A stretch of 64,000 bases of DNA from positions 1-64,000 of the forward strand of contig DQPL01000131.1 in assembly GCA_015664885.1 (NCBI GenBank). Reading direction: 5' to 3'. The stretch is from Gemmatimonadota bacterium. Its GTDB lineage: Bacteria > Gemmatimonadota > Gemmatimonadetes > Longimicrobiales > Gaopeijiaceae. The position numbers and the translations under genes were made by a program. Shown here piece after piece: positions 34,981-43,717 of the stretch. The notes below the pieces were generated by a model. That model did not search any database. It saw only the letters and a program-made list of their open reading frames with translations, and was not told the DNA's origin. Positions within the stretch are counted from its first letter, which is position 1, and each line of letters begins with the position of its first letter.

Positions 34981-35473
34981 CGACGAGCTCCTTGTTGCTG
35001 TACGCTTCTGCCAAGCGACGACGTGCGCGCGCGAGGGTCGTGCCCACCGCGCCTACGGCCAGCTTCGCCTGCCGAGCGATCTCCGTATAACTCTGTCCCG
35101 CGTCCCACAGGAGCAGGACCTCTCTATCTCGTTCGCTGAGCGCGTCCAATGCGTCCCGGACCTGACCCATACGCTCACGCTCCTCCAATTCACGCGCAGG
35201 ATCCGGCATGGATTTTTGTCGATCCTCGGTCTCACTCTTGAGGAGGGTGAGGTGGCGTTTCCGCCGGATCGCCGTGCGAGCTTCGTCACGCGCGAGGTTC
35301 GACGCGACCTGGAAAAGCCATGCTCGCGGCTGCTTAGGCTCGTGGCGAAGAGCCCTTACGAACGCTTCTTGAGCTAGATCCTGCGCTCGCTCCAAGTCCC
35401 AAACCTTGCGGTGTAAGAACCGCACAAGGTCCGGGAACGTGCTGCGATACACTTCCGTCCAGTCTGCGCTCAC
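34967..35473 (-). CDS. ECF-family RNA polymerase sigma factor
   Basis: 168 residues. Region 2: VYRSTFPDLVRFLHRKVWDLERAQDLAQEAF; region 4: LSERDREVLLLWDAGQSYTEIARQ and VGTTLARARRRLAEAY (each quoted as separate short pieces). The GTG start overlaps the stop of the VIT/VWA gene (GTGA), and the end overlaps its anti-sigma, so the three are one translationally coupled unit. Confidence 0.92.
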   Translation of the reverse strand: MSADWTEVYRSTFPDLVRFLHRKVWDLERAQDLAQEAFVRALRHEPKQPRAWLFQVASNLARDEARTAIRRKRHLTLLKSETEDRQKSMPDPARELEERERMGQVRDALDALSERDREVLLLWDAGQSYTEIARQAKLAVGAVGTTLARARRRLAEAYSNKELVDVAR

Positions 35474-37749
35474 GGTGTGCTCCCTGCGACCCGGAACCGT
35501 TGCACGAGCTCATCCATCGTCGTGTCAGTCAGCTCCTCTATTCCTTCATCGGATATGCGAAAGCTCACATTGGCCCCCGCAATCAATACCTGATCCAACT
35601 CCTTCAATACCGGAGCAATCTCCGGCAACGCCGCGACCAGTTGGAAATATACTGCACTGAACGCCTTTACCTCGATCACGGCCTGGTCTTCACTGTGCGC
35701 CTCGTCGGTCCACACTGCGCCGTCCAGCGTGAAAACTCTGCCCGCCAGGACGCGTGTGTTCTCCCGCCGCTCCCGGAGCGAGGAATCCAGCTCCGCGTCG
35801 AACGCCCGCATTTCGTTCACGGAGGTGAGCACGCGACGGGCGCGCGCGGCTGCTGCCTGTCGCACCGCGGCCTGGCCGCTGGCGCGCGTGGCGGTCACTC
35901 GAACAACCTGATCTCGTACTCCGACGGTCCGAGCAGCAACTCCCGCCGGCATCGCCGACGGCATCTTGCGCGCCGAGAGGACCAAGTCCACAGCGGCAGC
36001 CGGCTCTTGCACGAGGTACGACGTGTAGCGAGTGGGAAGTCCGTAGCGCAGCGCGAGGTCGCGGATCTGTTCGATCAGAGAAGCCGTCTCACCCTCGGTC
36101 CAGAGTTGCCGCTCCAGGTGCCCGAGCTTGCGCGACGCCCAAAGCCGAGGGATGTAGGAGTCGGCCGCTCTCGCCTCGGGGAAACGCAGCTCGGTGCTGA
36201 ACTCGAGCGCGTTGCTGCCCCGCACGCCGTCGACCGAGATCTGCCCTAGGCCATCACCCTTGAAGCGCCCGAAGAGCACGAGCTCCTGCCCGGCGAACAC
36301 GTCGGGCAGACGCGTGGGATACACCTCCACCAAGCGGTGCGGCCCCCCGTCGAGCTCCAGGTCGGTCAGAACGGGGTACCGGATCTTGGCAGCGAGCAAT
36401 CCGACTACGCGCTCGACACTCTCGCCCGGTTGGATGTAATCCGTGCTGCCACGGCCTGCCTCACCCAAGCGATCGAGCAAATGTGTGTTTACGTCGTGGC
36501 CAACGCCGAAGGCGAAAACACGCGCGTGGTCCGCTTGACGCTCAGCCTGGTCCGCGAGTCGCTCCGGAGACCGTTCACCGGCAGACGGCAGCCCGTCCGT
36601 CATGAAGACCACGATGGGCAGGCGCTCCCCCGGGCTGCGCAAGCGAAACGCCTCGGTCAAGGCGGCTCCGATGTCGGTGCCGCCGTTCGCAACGAGCTCG
36701 TCGACCCACTCACGGCCGCGCGCGACCTCGTGCCCGGTCGCGTCGCGCCAGCCCCGGCTGTAGATGCGCACGGCGTTCGAGAACGAGATGAGCCGGAATC
36801 GATCATCCCGGTCGAGCGAGGCCAGGAGTTGATGGACCGCCTGCTTGGCCTGGTGGATCTTGTCGCCCGACATCGAACCGGAGACGTCGAGCACCACGGT
36901 CACGTCCCGGGGCACGGCTTCACCGCTGACTCGTCCCGGAGTCAGGGTGAGCATGAAATAGCCGTCTTCCCCGACGGGCCGATGCGTCGCAACGGAGAGC
37001 GCGAGCTCATTGTCGGCAAACGGAAAGAAGACGGAGAACCGCCCCAGCACTTCCTCTTCCATCGTCACGACCATGGCATTGCCATGCCGTCTGACGTCGA
37101 TCTCGTGGGTGGGCGAAAACGGCTCCAGGAACCGCGAGGCGTCGGCGACGTCGATCTCGAAGGACATGTCGACCGCAACCGGCATGGTCCGCCCCCCGGG
37201 TGAGTCGTCGCCCACGATGCCGGGCGTCCTTTGAACTGCACCGGCGTACTCGAGCTGCAGAGCGTTGCCCGCGCGCGGCAGGACCTGTGTGTAGCGCAGC
37301 GTGACCTTTCGCTCTTGTCCGGGCTCGATTGGGAACACGCGAGCGCGCAACAGACCGTGTCCGGCGAGCTCGATGAGCGCGGGGTCCCCGCGGCGACGAA
37401 CGATGCCCTGATAAATCGCCCGAGCTTCATCGGCATCCATGATCTCGCCGAGTAGCTCGGTGTCGCCTTGGAAGAGCGAGAAGCTTTGGAAGACGGCCTC
37501 TCCCGGTAGAGGGTAGAGATAGTCACCCTCTGCGATCCCGTCGCCATCGTTCAGGAACCACTCCGAGACCTCGACTGATGCCACCCGCCCCTCGACGCGA
37601 ATGCTGACGGTGCTGCGCGTCTTTTCGACCGAGAAGCCACCGCGCAGGATGCGAGGTTCGATCCAGCCCTGCGCCGCGAGAGACGACGCACCGAACATGA
37701 GTACAGCGAGCACACCCATCACCGTTCGTTCCCAGCACTTTGCTCGCAT
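35470..37749 (-). CDS. Secreted VIT and von Willebrand A domain protein
   Basis: The ATG at 37749 has GGGAGGT five bases upstream, and a signal peptide ends near SLAAQGW. The VIT domain covers about residues 40-170 (VEVSEWFLNDGDGIAEGDYLYPLP, EARAIYQGIVRRRGDPALIE). A VWA domain carries an intact MIDAS (VVLDVSGSMSGDK, DxSxS; then the Thr and Asp in NGGTDIGAAL and FMTDGLPSAGE). A long C-terminal helical region follows (ARKMPSAMPAGVAARTVG). It resembles the inter-alpha-trypsin-inhibitor/marine sortase-target type but has no sortase LPxTG signal at the end. It is coupled to the ECF sigma and anti-sigma genes. Confidence 0.9.
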   Translation of the reverse strand: MRAKCWERTVMGVLAVLMFGASSLAAQGWIEPRILRGGFSVEKTRSTVSIRVEGRVASVEVSEWFLNDGDGIAEGDYLYPLPGEAVFQSFSLFQGDTELLGEIMDADEARAIYQGIVRRRGDPALIELAGHGLLRARVFPIEPGQERKVTLRYTQVLPRAGNALQLEYAGAVQRTPGIVGDDSPGGRTMPVAVDMSFEIDVADASRFLEPFSPTHEIDVRRHGNAMVVTMEEEVLGRFSVFFPFADNELALSVATHRPVGEDGYFMLTLTPGRVSGEAVPRDVTVVLDVSGSMSGDKIHQAKQAVHQLLASLDRDDRFRLISFSNAVRIYSRGWRDATGHEVARGREWVDELVANGGTDIGAALTEAFRLRSPGERLPIVVFMTDGLPSAGERSPERLADQAERQADHARVFAFGVGHDVNTHLLDRLGEAGRGSTDYIQPGESVERVVGLLAAKIRYPVLTDLELDGGPHRLVEVYPTRLPDVFAGQELVLFGRFKGDGLGQISVDGVRGSNALEFSTELRFPEARAADSYIPRLWASRKLGHLERQLWTEGETASLIEQIRDLALRYGLPTRYTSYLVQEPAAAVDLVLSARKMPSAMPAGVAARTVGVRDQVVRVTATRASGQAAVRQAAAARARRVLTSVNEMRAFDAELDSSLRERRENTRVLAGRVFTLDGAVWTDEAHSEDQAVIEVKAFSAVYFQLVAALPEIAPVLKELDQVLIAGANVSFRISDEGIEELTDTTMDELVQRFRVAGSTP

Positions 37750-37874
37750 CGCGCACCTCCCGTCCGTTTGGTTCCTTCGCCCTGTTTGACGCACGAAGCA
37801 TGCCCCCTTGCACACACCAAAGTGGTGTTGCCTCATTCCGTGTCCGCATATCGGCCAATCGTGGAGGTAGGACC

Positions 37875-39008
37875 GTGAAGATCGTGGTACTTGGTGGCGG
37901 GCGAGTCGGAAACGCCATCGTGCGTGATTTGGCCGCGGAAGAAGACTTTTCGGTACTCGTCGTCGATGTCGACCCGGTCGCGGTCGAACGCCTGACCGAG
38001 CACGGAGCCGACGGTGTGGTCGCGGACCTATCGGACCCGGAAACGGTGTCGAAGGCGGTCGCGGGCGCTGACCTGGTCGTGAGTGCGGTGCCGGGATTCA
38101 TGGGCTATGCGACGGTCGAGCGTGTCCTCCAGGAAGGACACCCCGTCGTGGATATCTCCTTCTTCCGCGAAGACGCATTCGGGCTAGACGAGCTCGCGAA
38201 GGAAGCCGGCGTCCCCTGCCTCGTGGACTGCGGCGTCTCACCGGGGCTGAGCAACATGATCCTGGGCAGACTCGAAGAGCACCTCGACGAGACCTACACC
38301 TACCGGTGTCTCGTCGGTGGACTTCCCGTTGAACGTGCGTGGCCATGGGAGTACAAAGCGGCGTTCAGCCCAGGGGACGTGATTCAGATCTACATGAAGC
38401 CGGCCCGCCTGCGCCGGGAAGGCGTCCAGGTCACGCTACCCGCGCTCTCGGAGGTCGAACTCGTCGAATTCGCGGGGCTCGGCACCCTGGAGGCCTTCAA
38501 CACAGACGGCCTGCGCTCGTTGCTCAAGACTTCCAAGACACCCGAGATGGTCGAGAAGACCATGCGCTACCCGGGACACGCCGAGAAAATGCGGATGCTC
38601 AAGGAGGCTGGATTCTTCTCCACCGACAGTATCCTGGTAGCGTCCGGCGAAGCGAAGCCACGCGATGTAACGGCCGCGCTGCTCATCGGAGCTTGGCAGT
38701 TCGATGAGGGCGAGCCCGACCTGACGGTGATGCGCATCGTGATCGAAGGCTCGAAGGACGACGTCGCGCTTCGCCACACGTACAACATGCTCGACTATTA
38801 CAACACGGACACCGAGACGTCGTCGATGGCGCGCACTACGGGATACACATGCACCGGCATGGCGCGCCTGGTCGCTCGCGGGCTATGGACCGAACCCGGC
38901 GTGGCTCCGCCGGAGGTGGTAGGGCGCAACGCGGAGTGCTTCGACTCCGTGATCAAGCACCTCGAGGAGCGCAACGTCCAGATCTTCCGGACCGTGGACG
39001 AGCTGTAG
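37875..39008 (+). CDS. Saccharopine dehydrogenase-family NAD(P) oxidoreductase
   Basis: The start is GTG at 37875 (VKIVVLGGGRVGNAIVRDL) with GGAGGT six bases upstream. The Rossmann motif GGGRVGNA, a second segment VVDISFFREDAFGLDELAKEAG, and the substrate region VDCGVSPGLSNMILGRL follow the saccharopine-dehydrogenase/LYS9-like family. About 377 aa. Members act in lysine metabolism or as carboxy-diaminopimelate-type reductases; the exact substrate cannot be called. It is divergent from the VIT/VWA operon. Confidence 0.88.
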   Translation: MKIVVLGGGRVGNAIVRDLAAEEDFSVLVVDVDPVAVERLTEHGADGVVADLSDPETVSKAVAGADLVVSAVPGFMGYATVERVLQEGHPVVDISFFREDAFGLDELAKEAGVPCLVDCGVSPGLSNMILGRLEEHLDETYTYRCLVGGLPVERAWPWEYKAAFSPGDVIQIYMKPARLRREGVQVTLPALSEVELVEFAGLGTLEAFNTDGLRSLLKTSKTPEMVEKTMRYPGHAEKMRMLKEAGFFSTDSILVASGEAKPRDVTAALLIGAWQFDEGEPDLTVMRIVIEGSKDDVALRHTYNMLDYYNTDTETSSMARTTGYTCTGMARLVARGLWTEPGVAPPEVVGRNAECFDSVIKHLEERNVQIFRTVDEL

Positions 39009-39009
39009 G

Positions 39010-40596
39010 TCACCTACCTGGAGCCGCCACCCTGAGGACAGGGAACAGTCCCTGCTCGATCTGCTCATCGAGGATTGCCCACGCGACGAATCCATCGTCC
39101 GAGCGCGGCTCGAGCAACGTGAACGCCAAGCGCCCCAGAGGCTGATCGACGGAGACATAAGCGGTACCCGCCGGAAACGTGTGCATCGTCGGGACCCACT
39201 CCCCGTAGATGGTACGCTCGGTGCGGCCCTGGAACTCGCGGCCGGCGACTGTCGTCGAGTCGATCACGAACCGCTCGACGGACAACTCGCGCTCGGTAGC
39301 GTACCGCACCACCGTGATGCCATGCGCCTCTAGACGCTCGATCGCAGCCTCCGCATCAGGCAGCACGTAGTAGGCCTCGGGCGCGACGGATGTCTCGGTA
39401 GGTGCGAAGGTACCGTACTCGTACATGCGAGTCGGATTCGCGACGTCTCGGCGTAGCAGGATGATTTGTCCGGTGCTGGGATGGCGCTGCTGCTCGACCT
39501 CACCCATGAGGATTGTCACCTCCTGGGCAGAGCGCTGCGGCTGCGCACGAGTCGCGAGCTCGGTACCGACGACAGGCACGCGATCCGCGGCCTCCACGAT
39601 CTGGCGAATCTCAGCAGCGTTCTGCTGCGCATAGTCGAGGATCTCCTCGACGAACCACAGTGTGGCGCGCACCCGGTCCTCGAAACTCGCATACGCGTAG
39701 GCCTCACTGAGGATCGCAATGCGGTTCCTGAGCCCGACATAGTTGTTATTGAAGCGAGGACGGTGGTCGAAGGTGCGCCACGCGGCGTCCCCACCACCAC
39801 GCCCCCCCGTGTTGCCGTAGTAGTAGTAATCCCAGCCGTGCTTCTCCTTGATGCGGCGGCTCACCTCGGGCAGCCAGCGATCGCGCAGAAGAGAGTCGAT
39901 CGAGGCAGGCGTGTTCGGGTGCAAGGGCGGCGAGTAGGTCAGATAGTACGCGTGCCGAGTCCCGTTGGTGGTGTGCAAATCCACCGTGACATGAGGGTCG
40001 TATGCGTTCATCATCGCCACCAGACTTCGGGCCTCGGGCGAATCGAGCTTCGTGTGATCGCGATTGAGGTCGAGGCCCTGCGCGTTGGGCCGCTGTCCCA
40101 TGCCACCGATGGGGCCGTGTTGGCGCGGACGATTGTTCAGCGAAACGCGCTCGTTCCCGTCCGCGTTGTAGATCGGCGCGATGAGCAATATCAGTTCGTC
40201 GGTCCAAGTCGGGTAGTCGCCCGTCGCGAACCGTCGCAGCAGGATGAGCAAGGCTTCTTTGCCACAAACTTCGCCCGCATGGATGTTGCCCTGCACGTAG
40301 ACCCGGGTCTTGCCCGTAGCGAGCACTGCTTCCGCGCTGGCGTCCGAAGCGCCGATGACCAGCAACGGCAGGGACCGGCCCTCGTTCGTATATCCGAAGG
40401 AGGTGAGATGGATGTCCGGGGACAGATCGGCGAGTCGCTCGGACAACTCCATGACCTCGTCGTAGGAGCTGGTCTCCCGGAACTCGGTGCGTTCCGCGCG
40501 CGTGAGCAGGTCGTTGAAGGCCTGCCCCGGCAGAGGAGCCGCGGCGATGAGGGAAACGAGAACGAGCTTCGTGAAAGCGTTCCGGGCGGCGGACAT
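39010..40596 (-). CDS. Secreted M14-family zinc carboxypeptidase
   Basis: The ATG at 40596 (MSAARNAFTKLVLVSLIAAAP) has GGAAGAG nearby and a signal peptide. Zinc site: GNIHAGEVCGKEALL (HxxE) and VTVDLHTTNGTRH (His). Substrate Arg/Asn lie in GLDLNRDHTKL, and the catalytic Glu is probably in ILSEAYAYASF. The C-terminal ~170 residues form an extra beta-rich domain. About 528 aa. It should trim C-terminal residues or peptidoglycan/peptides outside the cell, complementing the M28 and S46 enzymes. It is convergent with the saccharopine-family gene. Confidence 0.9.
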   Translation of the reverse strand: MSAARNAFTKLVLVSLIAAAPLPGQAFNDLLTRAERTEFRETSSYDEVMELSERLADLSPDIHLTSFGYTNEGRSLPLLVIGASDASAEAVLATGKTRVYVQGNIHAGEVCGKEALLILLRRFATGDYPTWTDELILLIAPIYNADGNERVSLNNRPRQHGPIGGMGQRPNAQGLDLNRDHTKLDSPEARSLVAMMNAYDPHVTVDLHTTNGTRHAYYLTYSPPLHPNTPASIDSLLRDRWLPEVSRRIKEKHGWDYYYYGNTGGRGGGDAAWRTFDHRPRFNNNYVGLRNRIAILSEAYAYASFEDRVRATLWFVEEILDYAQQNAAEIRQIVEAADRVPVVGTELATRAQPQRSAQEVTILMGEVEQQRHPSTGQIILLRRDVANPTRMYEYGTFAPTETSVAPEAYYVLPDAEAAIERLEAHGITVVRYATERELSVERFVIDSTTVAGREFQGRTERTIYGEWVPTMHTFPAGTAYVSVDQPLGRLAFTLLEPRSDDGFVAWAILDEQIEQGLFPVLRVAAPGR

Positions 40597-40675
40597 CTGC
40601 ACTCTTCCGGCAACGTGGAATGGGTATGCGGAAGCGCAACCTACCCTCGTCCTCGTTAGCTGGCCACGAGTACAC

Positions 40676-40707
40676 GAAGAGGCCCGGGGTCTCCCCCGGG
40701 CCTCTTC
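40676..40707 (-). terminator. Perfect 14-bp hairpin between the MarR operon and M14 gene
   Basis: GAAGAGGCCCGGGG pairs perfectly with CCCCGGGCCTCTTC around TCTC. It follows the DUF3052 chimera stop on the minus strand and precedes the M14 peptidase start, so it probably ends the MarR operon. Confidence 0.7.
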
Positions 40708-40752
40708 CATCCCTACCACAGCCGCCCGTTCTGGCGGGCGCACCGCAATCGA

Positions 40753-41142
40753 CTAGGCGACGTCGAAGCCTGCCTCTTCCAGGGCATGCTTCTGAGCCTG
40801 GTCCTCGCTGACCACCTGGCCATCGAACAGATGGACAGAGCGGTCGGCCATGTGTGCGTAGCGCGGATCGTGCGTCACCATGCAGATCGTCGCGCCCTCG
40901 GGGTGGAGGCGTGCGTGCGCACGGTCGAATCGGCTCTGGAGCTCGGCCTCGGTACGTACGAACGCCACCAGCACGTCGAACGGCCCCTTGGCGCGTACGT
41001 CGCTCCGGATCCGGACGCCTGATGGAAGCGGCACCAATAGTTTGGAGAAGTGCTGCGGCGCGGCGATGGCGGCCGCCATGCTACCATCCTTGATGGCGAG
41101 CTTCTTGGGGAGCGGAGTACCAGAGTACCCGGCCGGTGTCAT
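40753..41142 (-). CDS. Chimeric ORF: DUF3052 N-terminus fused to ABC-ATPase tail
   Basis: Residues 1 to about 78 match DUF3052 proteins (MTPAGYSGTPLPKKLAIKDG, AKGPFDVLVAFVRTEAELQSRF). From about residue 80 it switches to the extreme end of a MacB/LolD-type ABC ATPase, including the H-loop (EGATICMVTHDPRYAHMADR and SVHLFDGQVV). Neither half is complete: the ATPase lacks Walker A, signature and Walker B. Its ATG overlaps the MarR stop (ATGA). It looks like an in-frame fusion produced by a deletion. Whether it is functional is unknown. Confidence 0.72.
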   Translation of the reverse strand: MTPAGYSGTPLPKKLAIKDGSMAAAIAAPQHFSKLLVPLPSGVRIRSDVRAKGPFDVLVAFVRTEAELQSRFDRAHARLHPEGATICMVTHDPRYAHMADRSVHLFDGQVVSEDQAQKHALEEAGFDVA

Positions 41143-41618
41143 GACACCTCTCCTTCGACCACGGCCTCGAGGTAGGCCTGGCCCCGGCGGATCACGGAGT
41201 CGGCCGCTTCGGAGAGAAGCACCAGGCCGCGAATAGCTTCACGGCGCGTGCCGGGAGCCATCGCGAGCAGCATGCGGTCCACGCGCTCGGGATCGAGTAC
41301 TGTCCACGCAGAACGCATGCGCTCGCCCGACTCGGTGAGCAGTACGTTCATCACCCGGCGGTCGGCAGGGTCGCGCTGCCGGGATATGTACCCCGCATTC
41401 TCAAGGCGCGTCAGGTTGAGCGACATCGTAGAAGCCGTGACACCAAGGTGATCGGCGAGCTCTCCCACCATCGTGGGGTCCATCGAATCCAGATGGCTCA
41501 GGATGCTCGCCTGGTGTGCGCTCAGGACCCTGCCGTCCACCGGATCCCGCACGTGCCGTGTATGACAGGCGAAATAGATGCGCGGATAGGCGCTTAGCAG
41601 CGTCTGCACATCCGACAT
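41139..41618 (-). CDS. MarR-family transcriptional regulator
   Basis: 159 residues from an ATG preceded by AGGAGGT. The winged helix has SAHQASILSHLDSMDPTMVGELADHLGV, TASTMSLNLTRLENAGYISRQRDPADRRV (quoted as two parts) and a dimerising C-terminal helix. It overlaps the DUF3052-ABC chimera by four bases and probably represses its own operon through the inverted repeat ~85 bases upstream. Confidence 0.92.
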   Translation of the reverse strand: MSDVQTLLSAYPRIYFACHTRHVRDPVDGRVLSAHQASILSHLDSMDPTMVGELADHLGVTASTMSLNLTRLENAGYISRQRDPADRRVMNVLLTESGERMRSAWTVLDPERVDRMLLAMAPGTRREAIRGLVLLSEAADSVIRRGQAYLEAVVEGEVS

Positions 41619-41702
41619 GGCACCTCCTAGACGTACCCGACCCGGCGAGACCGTCGCACGGGCCTGACTCGGACAATTTGGCTTGGCCTCATGATAAGTA
41701 TT

Positions 41703-41719
41703 TTGATTCGTCAAATCAA
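41703..41719 (-). promoter_or_regulatory. MarR-type inverted repeat operator
   Basis: TTGATT and AATCAA form a perfect 6-bp inverted repeat with a 5-base spacer, a typical MarR operator size. It sits in an AT-rich patch (minus strand TTGATTTGACGAATCAA) where a -35 TTGATT and -10 TACTTAT could fit, about 85 bases upstream of the marR start. Confidence 0.55.
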
Positions 41720-41730
41720 TATGTATGACT

Positions 41731-41762
41731 GTTCGAACGGACAAGATCGGCGTTCGAACGGA
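41731..41762. repeat. Phased direct repeat GTTCGAACGGA x2
   Basis: GTTCGAACGGA occurs twice, at 41731-41741 and 41752-41762, start to start 21 bases (two helical turns). Each copy contains the palindrome TTCGAA. It adjoins the MarR operator and could bind a second regulator or a MarR dimer pair. Confidence 0.5.
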
Positions 41763-41800
41763 TCAGAATCGCGAGTCCCGGTCGATTCCTGGTGAATCCA

Positions 41801-41831
41801 GAGAAAGGCCCCCGACTCAGCGTCGGGGACC
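41801..41831 (-). terminator. Rho-independent terminator after ADOP remnant
   Basis: On the minus strand GGTCCCCGAC pairs with GTCGGGGGCC (one G-T), followed by TTTCTC. It lies 30 bases after the stop of the permease fragment. Confidence 0.6.
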
Positions 41832-41861
41832 TCTGCCATCTGGTAGGGGCTTCAGCCGCGC

Positions 41862-42190
41862 TCAGTCGTAGCGCAACGCGGTTTGCGGGCTGACGGTGCT
41901 CGCCCGGCGCGCGGGCACGTAACAGGCGAATGCCGCCACCACCGTGAGCACACTCGTGACCGCCACATAGGTGACAGGATCACGCGGGCTGATGCCGTAC
42001 AAAAGACTCGCCAGGACCTGTGCAGTGGCCAGCGCGCCAATGACGCCCAAGGCGATCGACACGAAAACGAGCACCATGCCCTGACCTACGACCAACTTCA
42101 GGATCGTCGATTGCTCGGCGCCCAACGCCATACGGATCCCAATCTCCTGTGTGCGTTGCGCAACCGAGTACGAGAGCACCCCGTATATGC
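41862..42190 (-). pseudogene. ADOP/FtsX permease, C-terminal remnant
   Basis: About 110 residues match the last permease unit of ADOP/MacB-type transporters: GIYGVLSYSVAQRTQEIGIRMALGA, then ILKLVVGQGMVLVF, LASLLYGISPRDP and the closing CYVPARRASTVSPQTALRYD (quoted in parts). Similarity stops abruptly near 42190, where the upstream frame (NKLPSPNHC) is unrelated. It lacks the N-terminal ~85 per cent of the family. An intact terminator follows. It is an orphan scrap next to terC. Confidence 0.8.
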
Positions 42191-42278
42191 CGGTGGCGCG
42201 GCAATGGTTCGGACTTGGTAGCTTGTTCACCCCGGCGCATTGGCCGGAAGCCGCCTTTCACCCCATCCGACGCAAGAC

Positions 42279-43037
42279 ATGGATTGGATCAACAGCCCCG
42301 AGGCTTGGATAGCCCTGCTCACACTCACGGCGCTCGAGATCGTCCTGGGCATCGACAACATCATCTTCGTCGCGATCCTGGCGGAGCGCGTGAAGAAGGA
42401 GTCGCGCGCGAAGGCTCGTCAGATCGGTCTGACCATCGCTGTGGGAGTGCGCGTGCTCTTGCTCTTCTCGATCGTCTGGATCATGGGGCTGACTGAGACG
42501 CTCTTCTCAATCCTGCGGCACGAGTTCTCCGGTCGTGATCTAATCCTGATAAGCGGCGGGATCTTTCTGTTGTTCAAGTCGACGCGCGAGATCCACGGCA
42601 AGCTGGAGGGCGACGTAGTAGAGCAAGATGGGTCCGTGAAGCTCTCCTCAATGGCTTCGGTGCTGTTCCAGATCGCACTGCTCGACATCGTCTTCTCGCT
42701 CGATTCGGTGATCACCGCGGTCGGCGTGGCCGACGAGCTCGCGGTGATGGTCATCGCGGTGGTTGTCGCTGGCGCGTTCATGGTCGTCGCCGCCAACAGC
42801 GTGAGTCGCTTCGTGAACGCTCACCCGACGCTCAAAATGCTCGCGCTCTCCTTCCTGTTGCTCATCGGCATGGCGCTGGTCGCCGACGGCATGGGACAGG
42901 AGATACACAAGGGCTACATCTACTTCGCGATGGGCTTCTCCATTTTCGTGGAGATGCTCAACCTTCGCATCAAAGCGAAGAAGGCGCCGGTGCACCTACG
43001 CGGTCCTAGCCTGCCGGACTCCGAGGAAGCAACCTAG
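42279..43037 (+). CDS. TerC-family membrane protein
   Basis: About 252 residues with seven or so membrane segments. The diagnostic TerC motifs LTALEIVLGIDNIIFVAIL and ALLDIVFSLDSVITAVG each hold the paired acidic residues of the proposed metal-binding site. The start at MDWINSPEAW is favoured over a longer frame. TerC proteins (tellurite resistance, Alx/MntX-like) are thought to export Mn or assist metallation of exoenzymes. Confidence 0.93.
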   Translation: MDWINSPEAWIALLTLTALEIVLGIDNIIFVAILAERVKKESRAKARQIGLTIAVGVRVLLLFSIVWIMGLTETLFSILRHEFSGRDLILISGGIFLLFKSTREIHGKLEGDVVEQDGSVKLSSMASVLFQIALLDIVFSLDSVITAVGVADELAVMVIAVVVAGAFMVVAANSVSRFVNAHPTLKMLALSFLLLIGMALVADGMGQEIHKGYIYFAMGFSIFVEMLNLRIKAKKAPVHLRGPSLPDSEEAT

Positions 43038-43069
43038 CCGCGCAGCTTCCCCGGACCCCACAGGAAGTT

Positions 43070-43654
43070 CTACGCGCCCTGGACTCCCACCGAGCCGTCG
43101 CTCGAGACGTTGAAGTAGAGCCACATGCCGGAGAAAGAGTGCCCGGTGATGTAACAGACGATCCAGTAGTCTCCCGCGGTCTCGGCGACGAACGTGACGG
43201 CCTCGGTCTCGCCCGGCATGGTGCTGTCGACCATCGAAGCGGGGTTCTCCGTGATCGCCCCATCGAACACCGTGACGGCCTCCACAACGCCACCGAACGG
43301 CGGCGGATCGGCCGAGATCCCCAGGCTATGGGCCATCACGGGATCGTCGTTGACGAGGTCGATGGTGATCGTATATCCGACCGGCACCGTGATCGCCTGT
43401 CCGCCATGCTGGGCGTCGTTGTAGTGCCAAGGGGGCGTCCCGCCTGCGGTGAGGGTCATGTGGACCGTCTGCGCATCGGCATCGACGTGAAACCAGTCCG
43501 GCATGGTCAGCGGGCCCGTGGGAGCCACCGGCGCCGACACGGTTGCAGCGGGGGCCGCTACGGCAGGAGCGGAGTCAGCGGCGCCCTCAGCGGGCTCACC
43601 ACCACCACACGCGACCGCGAAGGCGAGGGCCGGAAATATCGAAAAACGCTTCAT
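43070..43654 (-). CDS. Sulfocyanin-like blue-copper lipoprotein
   Basis: 194 residues. The N-terminus is a lipoprotein signal (ALAFAVACGGG), followed by an Ala/Pro linker and a cupredoxin domain. Type-1 copper ligands are His in MAHSLGIS, Cys in YWIVCYITGH, His in GHSFSGM and the Met just after. The C-terminal wording (ITGHSFSGMWLYFNVS) resembles sulfocyanin (SoxE-type). It would shuttle electrons outside the membrane. No terminal oxidase or bc1 gene is in the window. The promoter abuts the start codon, suggesting a leaderless transcript. Confidence 0.88.
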   Translation of the reverse strand: MKRFSIFPALAFAVACGGGEPAEGAADSAPAVAAPAATVSAPVAPTGPLTMPDWFHVDADAQTVHMTLTAGGTPPWHYNDAQHGGQAITVPVGYTITIDLVNDDPVMAHSLGISADPPPFGGVVEAVTVFDGAITENPASMVDSTMPGETEAVTFVAETAGDYWIVCYITGHSFSGMWLYFNVSSDGSVGVQGA

Positions 43655-43659
43655 CGTTG

Positions 43660-43688
43660 GTTATAGTCCTGTGGGAGAATCACGACAA
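43660..43688 (-). promoter_or_regulatory. Promoter of the cupredoxin gene, placed for a leaderless mRNA
   Basis: Minus strand: TTGTCG (-35) and TATAAC (-10) with a 17-base spacer. The -10 ends only five bases before the ATG, so transcription would begin at or near the start codon. An AGGA lies too far away to be a normal ribosome site. Confidence 0.5.
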
Positions 43689-43717
43689 CGGATAAAGTTA
43701 CAGCGATCAATGAACCG

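Noticed and set aside
41862-42230. Intact small permease gene
   Set aside because: The first ~12 residues are unrelated and only the terminal permease unit remains, so it is a fragment.
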